Source: Pseudomonadota bacterium
Lineage (GTDB): Bacteria; Pseudomonadota; Gammaproteobacteria; Burkholderiales; Burkholderiaceae_C
Reading direction: 5' to 3'
Assembly (NCBI GenBank): GCA_029780695.1
Contig: JAKOYD010000167.1
Location: 28,386-92,385 of the forward strand
Length of the DNA stretch: 64,000 nucleotides
Shown piece by piece: positions 7,367 to 14,167 of this stretch (the first letter of the stretch is position 1; each line of letters starts with the position of its first letter). The position numbers were made by a program, and so were the translations under genes. The notes under the pieces are model-generated. The model saw nothing but the letters and a program-made list of their open reading frames with translations. It was not told the DNA's origin and did no database searches.

Positions 7367-8788
7367 GTGTGGATGCAGCTCAAGCAAGCCGAGCAGCCGC
7401 AGGACTTCGGCCAGCCGCCCGGCGGCCCGGATGGTGGCGCGCCGGGCGATGAGCAGGGCGGCGATCAGGACGGTGAGCCGGATGATGGTGGCGGCGGCGA
7501 CGAGTCGGACGACATGGCCGCCCAAAACCCGCCGCAGCAGGACGACGGCGGTCAGGCGCCGGCGGCCGGGCCGGAGCAGGGCGGCGGCGCGCCGGGGGGC
7601 GACGAGCAGCAGTTCGGGAAGGCCGAAGGCGGCGGCAACCCAAACCACGACCCAAAGAACGGGCGATTCACGTCAGGCGCCGGTGGCGGCGTCATTTTCA
7701 GCCCGCGCTACGGAGGTGTGACGCTCTACCACGGCACGACACCCGAGGCCAAGGCTGCCATCGACCAGCAGGGCGTCATGCGTGGCCCGGTGTTCTTTTC
7801 GCCGAGCAAGAGTGCCGCGACGGACTACGCGTCGGACGGCGAGAGCGTGGTTGAAGTGAATGTCCCCGCCGACGCGCTGTGCGTCGATTTCGACCTGCCG
7901 GGCGCGCGCCTGCTCACGGTCGATGATGCCAACGAGTACACCGGCAACGACTGGACGCTGGACGACTACATCGACGCCGGCTACAGCGTTGGCATCAACG
8001 AGTCGCTTGTGGTCGACAAGGCGGCGTATGAGGCTGCCGGTGGCGATGCCATGGCAAAAGCCTCTCACGGCGGCAACCCCAACCATGACCCCGAGACTGG
8101 CCGGTTCACTAGCCGAGCGCGCGCCATCCTACTTGGCGCTCCTGTTGCTGTGGTCGAAATGGGGACGATTCAGGCCCGCGAAGGCGAAAAGGCCAGCGAT
8201 GCGGCGCTTCGTTGGTTGGCTGAGAACCCGCAGGACGACCTCTCGCGCGAAGGGATTGGCAAGGTGGTTTTCGACCGCAAGTCTGTTTTTGACACGCTCG
8301 GTCACGGCTTCAGCGGGCCGAAGTTGAATGCGCTGGCGGCCGTCCCGGACGTCGTTCGTCACGGCGTCGAACTGGATTCGGATATGGATTGGGACGAGCG
8401 TCCGCTCATGAACCGCATTCTCGCGGCGCCAATCGAGTTGAGCGGCAACCGTTACACCATGTTCGTGCGGCTCTTGCGCGATACGTCAAACCCGAAGTTG
8501 CCATCTCGTTTTTACGTTCACGAGGCCGTCATCGAGAAGGTCGTCACAAATGAAGAAGCCAGTCCCTTGCTCAAGTTTGGCTCCGATCCTGAAAGCTACA
8601 GGGGTAGGAAATCCGGCGGGACTGGCTTCTATGTAAGTCTCGCACGCCGCGCTCTCGGAGTCAATGATGGCAGCGAATCGGCCGGTGAAACCGAAATCAC
8701 GAAGTCAGAGGCGGAGAGATTCGGCCCCATCATCAAAGCCATCGGCATGCCGCCGGTGATCCGCATCCAGCTCCCGGAGGTCGAATGA
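7367..8788 (+). CDS. Phage-derived protein with ADP-ribosyltransferase-like and LPD3-type nuclease-fold domains
   Basis: A 473-residue protein beginning at a GTG, with no better start: the frame is open back to about 7264. Residues 1-87 are a low-complexity D/G/Q/P linker. The tag GGNPNHDPKNGRFTS (89-103), common at the C-terminal end of phage head proteins, is repeated as GGNPNHDPETGRFTS (235-249). Between the tags lies an ADP-ribosyltransferase-like domain (LYHGTTPEA at 120-128, VFFSPSKSAATDYA at 142-155). After the second tag, about 285-420, is a domain resembling LPD3/PBECR, the Barnase-EndoU-RelE-like nuclease family (DTLGHGFSGPKLNAL, RFYVHEAV). It looks like the severed C-terminal toxin part of a phage head protein. 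The ADP-ribosylation and nuclease activities are predictions. Confidence 0.7.
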   Translation: MWMQLKQAEQPQDFGQPPGGPDGGAPGDEQGGDQDGEPDDGGGGDESDDMAAQNPPQQDDGGQAPAAGPEQGGGAPGGDEQQFGKAEGGGNPNHDPKNGRFTSGAGGGVIFSPRYGGVTLYHGTTPEAKAAIDQQGVMRGPVFFSPSKSAATDYASDGESVVEVNVPADALCVDFDLPGARLLTVDDANEYTGNDWTLDDYIDAGYSVGINESLVVDKAAYEAAGGDAMAKASHGGNPNHDPETGRFTSRARAILLGAPVAVVEMGTIQAREGEKASDAALRWLAENPQDDLSREGIGKVVFDRKSVFDTLGHGFSGPKLNALAAVPDVVRHGVELDSDMDWDERPLMNRILAAPIELSGNRYTMFVRLLRDTSNPKLPSRFYVHEAVIEKVVTNEEASPLLKFGSDPESYRGRKSGGTGFYVSLARRALGVNDGSESAGETEITKSEAERFGPIIKAIGMPPVIRIQLPEVE

Positions 8789-9054
8789 AGCCCGCCAGCA
8801 AGCACCCCGCCGTCACGGGCGGCAAGATCGGCGCCCGCATGGCGCGGCTGGGCGGTGAGCCCAACAAGCCCACCACGCCGGGCGGTCGGGGCGGCTACGA
8901 CGTGGACGACGAGGTGTTCTTCACCCACGCCAGCGGCGGCCCCGGCTCCGGTCGCGTGGTCTGCCACGGCCAGCACGGCTGCACGGTGGATGACGCCGGC
9001 GGCGCGCGGCATCAGGTCACGTGGGATCGGGTGCTGGTCGGTTGGGCGGTGTGA
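8785..9054 (+). CDS. Small phage-associated protein
   Basis: This 89-residue protein has KIGARMARLGGEPN, then GYDVDDEVFFTHA and GSGRVVCHGQHGCTV ending in a VTWDRVLVGWAV tail, a pattern I associate with small proteins next to phage head genes in Burkholderiales. It starts in an ATGA overlap with the toxin-like gene and so is translated with it. It could be an immunity or accessory protein for that gene, but its function is unknown. Confidence 0.65.
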   Translation: MKPASKHPAVTGGKIGARMARLGGEPNKPTTPGGRGGYDVDDEVFFTHASGGPGSGRVVCHGQHGCTVDDAGGARHQVTWDRVLVGWAV

Positions 9055-9274
9055 TCGGACGCGTCCGCTCACTATCGGACGCCTGTCGACCCAAAAAAGC
9101 CCGTCCTCTCATCGCCCGGCGCACACCGCGTGCGGAATGCCCAACTGCCCGCCGCAGTAGCTCTGTTTCGCGCCTGAAGTCGCTGGTTATTCGCTGCTGC
9201 CCGGTGGCATGCCGGCAAGCAAAAAGGGCGTGTGTTCTGCACGCCCCCACCAGAATTCGGAACAGCGTGCAGAT
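9055..9274. other. Spacer between convergent units
   Basis: No gene is seen here. It contains CGGACGCCTG at 9076-9085, which also occurs at 7289-7298 in front of the toxin-like gene with an A-run and GC following in both places. The minus-strand terminator described separately lies at 9221-9246. Confidence 0.4.
9221..9246 (-). terminator. Rho-independent terminator of the small-gene operon
   Basis: On the minus strand a GGGCGTG/CACGCCC hairpin is followed by TTTTT. It lies 29 bases after the stop of the last gene of the leftward run (9275-11133). Confidence 0.85.
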
Positions 9275-9514
9275 TCAGCCGGCCAGCTTGGCGGTCTTGG
9301 CTTCCCCAGCAAAGTCGCCCAGCAGGCCGAGCACGGCGGCGAGCGCGACGGCATCGCCCGTCAGGGCCTGCTCGACGGCGCGCTGGATCAGCTCCGTGGC
9401 GTGCGGCGCCGCGTATGTGGCCACTGCCCGGCGCAACGCCGCCGCGTTGATCGTCGTGCGCCCACGCGGCCGGCCGCCGGGGTTGCCGCTGCGGCCTTTG
9501 GCGAACCGACTCAC
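9275..9514 (-). CDS. DUF5681-like small phage protein
   Basis: A 79-residue protein whose start, RFAKGRSGNPGGRPRGRT, matches the KGxSGNPxGRP motif of DUF5681 proteins, which are frequent beside phage packaging genes. The rest is helical (ELIQRAVEQALTGD). It is last in a chain of tightly overlapping genes, sharing 4 bases with its upstream neighbour, and is followed by a terminator. DNA binding through the basic start is plausible but untested. Confidence 0.75.
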   Translation of the reverse strand: MSRFAKGRSGNPGGRPRGRTTINAAALRRAVATYAAPHATELIQRAVEQALTGDAVALAAVLGLLGDFAGEAKTAKLAG

Positions 9515-10044
9515 TGGCGCACCCCGAGCCCGGTGAACGAATTGAACCGCGCGAGATTCAACAGCGTCTGGTGCAAGGGAAACACTTCGCCGAACGTCCG
9601 CACGTGGCCTCGTTCCCGTACTGCCTCCCAGACCTGGCCCAGCGCCTGAACGTAGGCGGCTTCGACTTCGCGCGTGCGCTCGATGAGCGCGTCGAACTCG
9701 GCCTGCTGCTGGTGCTCCTGCAGAGCCGCTTCGGCGCGCGCCAAGGCATTGCGCTGCTCACCGGGGAACAACTGGTCGGCCTTCGCCTGCGCATCGGCCA
9801 GCAGTTCGCGGAGCACATCGAGGTCGCCGGCCAGCGCCACGAACTCAGTTGCCTCCGCCTCGCTGGATTCGCCAGCCAGACGGCGGTGCGTGATCTCGCT
9901 GCGGCGGCTTTCGCAGTCGGCAATCCGCTGCTGCAGGCGGCCAACCTCGCCGACGGCGGCGGTGTGGACCGCCTGCGCTTCCTCCAGCGCGAGGCGGGCG
10001 CGGGCGATGCTGCGGGCGTGGTGGTCAATGATGGCTGTGCTCAT
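9511..10044 (-). CDS. Coiled-coil phage protein of unknown function
   Basis: A 177-residue, almost wholly helical protein. Residues 10-110 have long runs of Ala/Glu/Arg heptads (ARARLALEEAQAVHTAAVGE) suggesting a coiled coil. The end reads FGEVFPLHQTLLNLARF. It starts in a 4-base overlap with the gene before it and ends in one with the gene after it. I do not recognise a family; a scaffold or assembly role would fit, but this is a guess. Confidence 0.65.
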   Translation of the reverse strand: MSTAIIDHHARSIARARLALEEAQAVHTAAVGEVGRLQQRIADCESRRSEITHRRLAGESSEAEATEFVALAGDLDVLRELLADAQAKADQLFPGEQRNALARAEAALQEHQQQAEFDALIERTREVEAAYVQALGQVWEAVRERGHVRTFGEVFPLHQTLLNLARFNSFTGLGVRQ

Positions 10045-10451
10045 GCGTGCTCCTGCGGGGTGGCGGGGAAAGTGGCAGCCGCTGCGTCCACGGCTGCCTG
10101 AAACTGCTGGCGGATCGGTGCGGCGATCTGCTCGATGGCCTGCTCGCGCACGTCGGCGGCCAGCGACTCGATCTCGCTCATACGCTTGCCTGCCCCGGCC
10201 ATGTCCGCCTGTAGGCGCGTCACATCCGCACGGGCCTGCGTCGGGTTGCGGCCGGCGCCGATGGCGGCACGGACGGCGTGTTCGGCATCGCCCAGCTCGC
10301 GCTGCAGTTGGCGATGCCGGGCCTGCTCGGCTTCGAGGGCTTCGCGCAGCAGCGCCAGCGTGGCGAGTGCTGGGCCGGTGCGGGTCTGGCCGTCCGGGCG
10401 GGTGAGCTTGAACATCGGCGTACTGCCGACGATGACGGATTCGACCTTCAT
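10041..10451 (-). CDS. Helical phage protein of unknown function
   Basis: A 136-residue protein with a short beta start (MKVESVIVGSTPMFKLTRPD) and then helical, charged sequence with coiled-coil character (LLREALEAEQARHRQLQREL). It overlaps both neighbours by 4 bases, implying coupled translation. The N-terminal part resembles a small beta-hairpin that could make a specific contact. No family recognised. Confidence 0.65.
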   Translation of the reverse strand: MKVESVIVGSTPMFKLTRPDGQTRTGPALATLALLREALEAEQARHRQLQRELGDAEHAVRAAIGAGRNPTQARADVTRLQADMAGAGKRMSEIESLAADVREQAIEQIAAPIRQQFQAAVDAAAATFPATPQEHA

Positions 10452-10717
10452 GTCTCAACCTCCCGGAGCGCGCTGGAAACGATGCCGCTGGCGTACAGCG
10501 CGGCGGCTTGGTCGAACTGATTGGCTGTGCCACCGCCGGCGGCGCGGATCGCGCATGCCCGGGTCATCAGTTCACTCCATTTCCGGCGAGTGGCTTCGGC
10601 GAGGGCGCGACGGCGGATGCGGGCGATGAGGCCGTCAACCACCTGCGCCACCGGCGCGCGCGGCAGCGGGGCGCGCTTGACCGTCGTGGCGCCCAGAGGG
10701 CGAACGCCGGGCGTCAC
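10448..10717 (-). CDS. Small basic phage protein
   Basis: An 89-residue protein starting with GTG inside a GTGA overlap with the gene before it. It is strongly basic in the middle (IARIRRRALAEATRRKWSEL), followed by a helical end. The start was chosen because the overlap continues the pattern of this operon. Function unknown; nucleic-acid binding is possible from its charge. Confidence 0.6.
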   Translation of the reverse strand: MTPGVRPLGATTVKRAPLPRAPVAQVVDGLIARIRRRALAEATRRKWSELMTRACAIRAAGGGTANQFDQAAALYASGIVSSALREVET

Positions 10718-11133
10718 AGGAACTTCCCCGGATGGGCGAGGCGTTCCCGCAGTTCCGCGTCGAGCTGCGCGGCGCGGTCGAGTGCGCTGAAGCTCTTGAA
10801 CATCAGCTCCGGCGCGGCATTCGTGATCGGCGCCGCCGGCGTCATGGCCTTCGCCATCGGCTGGGCGGCGTGGCGCGCCGGGGCGCTGACAGCGGGCCGT
10901 ACGGCGCGTTTGGCGGCGAGTGGCGGGGTAGGTGCCACCTTGGCCCGTGCGAGGCGCGCTGCGGTCTTCTTTGCCGCCGCAGTGGGCTTGGCAGCGGGGA
11001 CGCCTTCGCCGACGAACTGCAGCACGTGGCCGGCGACGACCGTGGCGAGCGACGACTGATTTTCGGCCTTGGTGATGGTGTTCGCCGCAGTGGCGATGGC
11101 GGCGCCCCAATCTCGGGGAAGAACAGCTTGCAT
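10714..11133 (-). CDS. Alanine/lysine-rich phage protein
   Basis: A 139-residue protein with a structured start (MQAVLPRDWGAAIATAANTI) and a middle of Ala, Lys, Arg and Pro (PTAAAKKTAARLARAKVAP) like a disordered, basic linker, then a helical tail. The ATG at 11133 follows AGGAG at a good distance, so the longer upstream version was rejected. It is the probable first gene of the closely overlapping group ending at the terminator at 9221. No family recognised. Confidence 0.65.
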   Translation of the reverse strand: MQAVLPRDWGAAIATAANTITKAENQSSLATVVAGHVLQFVGEGVPAAKPTAAAKKTAARLARAKVAPTPPLAAKRAVRPAVSAPARHAAQPMAKAMTPAAPITNAAPELMFKSFSALDRAAQLDAELRERLAHPGKFL

Positions 11134-11179
11134 TGATGCTCCTGATTTGGGCCGGTTTTCGGCCTGAATCAGTGTGCTG

Positions 11180-11839
11180 TCACGACACTTCGCAAGGGGT
11201 CGCGGCACGGCCATGTGCGGCACGCCGGCGGCAACGCCGGGGAGACGGCGGCCAGCCGTAGGCCACGGCCAGGTTCGGCCCGACCTCGATGTCGACGAGC
11301 CGCGTGCCCGGCTGTGCAGCGGCGAGCCAGCGCTCGACCTCCGCGCGGCCGGTGGCGACCGTCTGGATCAGCGCCCCGCCCGCCACGCGTCTGATCTCCG
11401 GTGCCAACACGGAAGACCCGACTTGCATGGTCACTTGGCCTTCAACCAGCGCCGTGACGCGGTGCAGCCCCGACGCGACCTCACAGGGCTTGGTGCCCTT
11501 GGCGTTCACGCCGCTCAGTGTCTCCCTCTGCCGGTTGAAGCAGCTCGCGCACAGGTGCGGCCCGATCAGTCGCCGTGCGGGCCTTTCGCACCGGACGCAG
11601 CGCAGCCGCAGCAGCGGTGCCGGGCTGGTGTCAGTGGATTCCCGGGCTACCCTGCGCGTCGGCTGCTGCAGCCCGAATGTCTTGGCGTGAGCGGCGCCAA
11701 TGGGACATTCGACGCACGGGTCGTAGCGTGCTGCCGAGTGGAATTTGGCGCAGCTCTGGGGGGTGATGGCTGCCCGCAGCCGACTGCATTGGAAAACCGG
11801 CGGTGTGCCCGGCAGGATTTCGAACAGCGTGACGCCCAT
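11180..11839 (-). CDS. Cysteine-rich, zinc-ribbon-like phage protein
   Basis: A 219-residue protein with several cysteine pairs: CVECPIG (near residue 45), CVRC and then CASC about 20 residues later, as in zinc ribbons. The rest includes TRLVDIEVGPNLAVAYGWPP and a basic C-terminus. The region with PCVECPIGAAHA resembles small phage proteins of unknown role. The ATG at 11839 is preferred to a TTG at 11854. It probably belongs with the following minus-strand genes, with a 46-base gap. Confidence 0.6.
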   Translation of the reverse strand: MGVTLFEILPGTPPVFQCSRLRAAITPQSCAKFHSAARYDPCVECPIGAAHAKTFGLQQPTRRVARESTDTSPAPLLRLRCVRCERPARRLIGPHLCASCFNRQRETLSGVNAKGTKPCEVASGLHRVTALVEGQVTMQVGSSVLAPEIRRVAGGALIQTVATGRAEVERWLAAAQPGTRLVDIEVGPNLAVAYGWPPSPRRCRRRAAHGRAATPCEVS

Positions 11840-11871
11840 CCCGCCAGTGGGCAATCACGACTGGTGCTCTC

Positions 11872-11904
11872 GCAAAAAGAAGGCCCGCTCCAAAAGGGCG
11901 GGCC
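11872..11904 (-). terminator. Probable rho-independent terminator
   Basis: On the minus strand an AGGCCCGC / GCGGGCCT-type hairpin with a short loop is followed by TTCTTTTT. It lies 145 bases downstream of the 12049-12315 gene and just before the start of the gene at 11839. Confidence 0.7.
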
Positions 11905-12048
11905 TCCACCGTCTTCGCCGATCTTCGAGGCTCCACTGAGCCGGGGTTCTCCCATCGGTGGCTACCACCCCAAAGGGGCCGGTAACGGCATGCACGCAAT
12001 CAGTGTACCCCAGCCCGCGCGCCCTGATGGGCAGCTACCGACGCCCCG

Positions 12049-12315
12049 TCACGCCAGACCGTGCCGCTTGAGGATCGCGCCCAGCTTGCCGTCGGGGATG
12101 GTTCCGACGAACTCACCGGCTGCCGCCAGACGCTCTGCGTCGGTGCCTTTGAACAGGTGCGTTTCCCGCAAATCATTGCGCTCCAGTCCGGCGTCCCAAG
12201 CTGCCGCCAACAGCTCCGCCGTGAGCAGCATCGCTGCTTGCTGTCGGTCGCTCCAATCGGCCAGGGCATCTTTGGCTGCCGTGGCGAGGATTCCTGCAGG
12301 GTCGAAGTGGAACAT
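12049..12315 (-). CDS. Small helical island protein of unknown function
   Basis: An 88-residue, acidic, helical protein (FDPAGILATAAKDALADW near the start; GKLGAILKRHGLA at the end). It is divergent from the Rha/BRO gene, with a 70-base spacer that must hold both promoters. A small gene divergent from an antirepressor is often a regulator, but no helix-turn-helix is evident here. No family recognised. Confidence 0.6.
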   Translation of the reverse strand: MFHFDPAGILATAAKDALADWSDRQQAAMLLTAELLAAAWDAGLERNDLRETHLFKGTDAERLAAAGEFVGTIPDGKLGAILKRHGLA

Positions 12316-12385
12316 CCGGTGATCATGCCAGCGGCGTGGGCGCGGCGATCAGCGAACAAGTCTGCAACGATCTGGGGGAGTGAAC

Positions 12386-13096
12386 ATGAGCAGCATCATC
12401 AACATCGCCGCCGCGCCGCTGACGATGACCAGCCGCGAGATTGCGGAGCTGACTGGCAAGCAGCATGCCCACGTCATGCGCGACATACGTGCCATGATGG
12501 AGGCGCTTGAGCAGAATCCAGATTTGGATTCGGTCTGTCGGACAACGACTTACGCCGGATCGAACGGGCAAGCCTACGATCAGTACGAACTGGACAAGGA
12601 CACCTGCCTGACCCTGCTGCTTGGGTACGACGCGGTGGCACGCATGAAGGTGGTCAAGCGCTGGCAGGAGCTGGAAGCCAAGGCGGCTCGCCCAGCCATC
12701 CCGCCCACCTATGCGGAGGCGCTGCGTCTGGCGGCAGACTTGAAATGGGCCGTTCCGGGAATTCCCGGAACGAGGGAAATCGAGTTGGAGAAACTGCCCA
12801 TCCGCGTCGTCGCCATCGACGGCGAGGTCTGGTTTGTGGGCAAGGATGTGGCCGAGGTGCTGGGTTACAAGGACGCCACCAATGCCATGAAGCAACATTG
12901 CCGTGGGGTGGCGAAACACCACCCCATCCTCGACAGCCTCGGCCGCACGCAGGAAGCCCGCATCCTCTCCGAGCCCGACGTGCTGCGCCTCATCGTCAGC
13001 AGCAAGCTCCCGGCCGCCGCGCGGTTCGAGAGCTGGGTGTTCGATGAAGTCCTGCCGACCCTCCTAGAATCGGCTGCGGAGAAGGAGACGACATGA
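12386..13096 (+). CDS. Phage antirepressor with Rha and BRO-N-like domains
   Basis: A 236-residue protein. Residues 10-100 match the Rha family (PLTMTSREIAELTGKQHAHV, MRDIRAMMEAL, LLLGYDAVARMKVVKRW). Residues 140-225 match the BRO-N antirepressor domain (VWFVGKDVAEVLGYKDATNA, FESWVFDEVLP). Such proteins act as phage regulators or antirepressors. A GGGGGAG lies 6 bases before the ATG at 12386, which is preferred over an in-frame GTG two codons upstream. The stop overlaps the next gene by 4 bases. This stretch and the next gene seem somewhat less GC-rich than the surroundings. Confidence 0.85.
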   Translation: MSSIINIAAAPLTMTSREIAELTGKQHAHVMRDIRAMMEALEQNPDLDSVCRTTTYAGSNGQAYDQYELDKDTCLTLLLGYDAVARMKVVKRWQELEAKAARPAIPPTYAEALRLAADLKWAVPGIPGTREIELEKLPIRVVAIDGEVWFVGKDVAEVLGYKDATNAMKQHCRGVAKHHPILDSLGRTQEARILSEPDVLRLIVSSKLPAAARFESWVFDEVLPTLLESAAEKETT

Positions 13097-14073
13097 AAAA
13101 CAAAGCGCGATCCATCGCGATTTTCCTGCTTGACGGAGAGCCGGACGGCGTCCGCACCGCTGAGATTCCGATGTCCACCATCATTGCCTTGGCGTTCCGC
13201 AGCAATCAAATGGCGCGGGTGCGCAAGGAGTTCGAGGGCCTAATTGATAGAGCCGGGGTCTACGTGCGCGTCGGGTTCGACGATGACAACAGGCAGAGGG
13301 CCTACATCGGTGAATCAGAAAACGTCCTGAGACGGTTGCAGAGATGGGGCGTTGGCAAGGACGAAGAAACCGACGACAAGTTCTCCGAGGTGTTGGTGTT
13401 CGTCTCAAAAGACCAAGCCATGACTGGGTCGCATGCCCGGTATGCCGAAGCCGAACTCATCAAGGCCGCGAAGGACAACCCGCACTGGGTTGTGCCAAAC
13501 AAACAGAACCCCGCCTCCACAGGCAAGCTGCCAAAGCCAGACGAGTTCTTCATGGACGAGTTTGTCGATCAGGCGAAAACTCTAGCCGGCGCACTGGGGT
13601 GCAACGTATTCAAAACGCTGCCACAAAAGCAAGCCACCACGGCAGCACCCTCATCCTCTGGCGCGGAGTCCGTATACAGCCCCACGTTTCAGATGGTCGG
13701 CTCCGAGTATTCAGCCACAGCCGCCGTTCTGCTGACCACCGGGGAGATCGTCGTTCGAGCTGGTTCGTTCATCAAACCGCAAGCTGCCCCCAGCACTCCC
13801 AAGGGCGCACAGAAGCTACGAGAGTCAATGCTCGCGGACGGTGTGTTGGTAAACCAGAATCAGCAAATCGTGTTCGCCATGGACTACCCGTTCCCGTCAG
13901 CCAGCGCGGCTGCGGCTGTCGTGGCAGGTAACAGCGTCGCAGGCACGTCGTCTTGGCGCCTCATGGACAACCCGGCCATCTCCTATGGCGACTGGAAGGA
14001 AGCCGAAGAGGCGAAGGCGGCTGCTCCTGCAGAGGATGGGGCCGACGTCGAAGCCGACCCCGACCCCACATAA
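13093..14073 (+). CDS. GIY-YIG nuclease family protein with DUF4357
   Basis: A 326-residue protein with a GIY-YIG motif pair: GVY (55-57) and YIG (71-73, in RAYIGESENVLRRL), plus HARYAEAELIKAA downstream, as in GIY-YIG/DUF4357 proteins. Residues about 240-300 (GAQKLRESMLADGVLV and YPFPSASAAAAVVAG) match DUF4357. Catalytic nuclease activity is expected from the family. It overlaps the Rha/BRO gene by ATGA, so the two are translated together. It ends facing dnaB. It could serve phage competition or genome transactions; which is not visible. Confidence 0.85.
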   Translation: MKNKARSIAIFLLDGEPDGVRTAEIPMSTIIALAFRSNQMARVRKEFEGLIDRAGVYVRVGFDDDNRQRAYIGESENVLRRLQRWGVGKDEETDDKFSEVLVFVSKDQAMTGSHARYAEAELIKAAKDNPHWVVPNKQNPASTGKLPKPDEFFMDEFVDQAKTLAGALGCNVFKTLPQKQATTAAPSSSGAESVYSPTFQMVGSEYSATAAVLLTTGEIVVRAGSFIKPQAAPSTPKGAQKLRESMLADGVLVNQNQQIVFAMDYPFPSASAAAAVVAGNSVAGTSSWRLMDNPAISYGDWKEAEEAKAAAPAEDGADVEADPDPT

Positions 14074-14167
14074 CCCCTGCCGACCGCCCTACGGCTTGCA
14101 CAGCGGCCCTACGCTGGGCGTTCGGGGCAGGGCTGGTGGTAGGGGTGCTACCCGGCGCGCAAACCCC

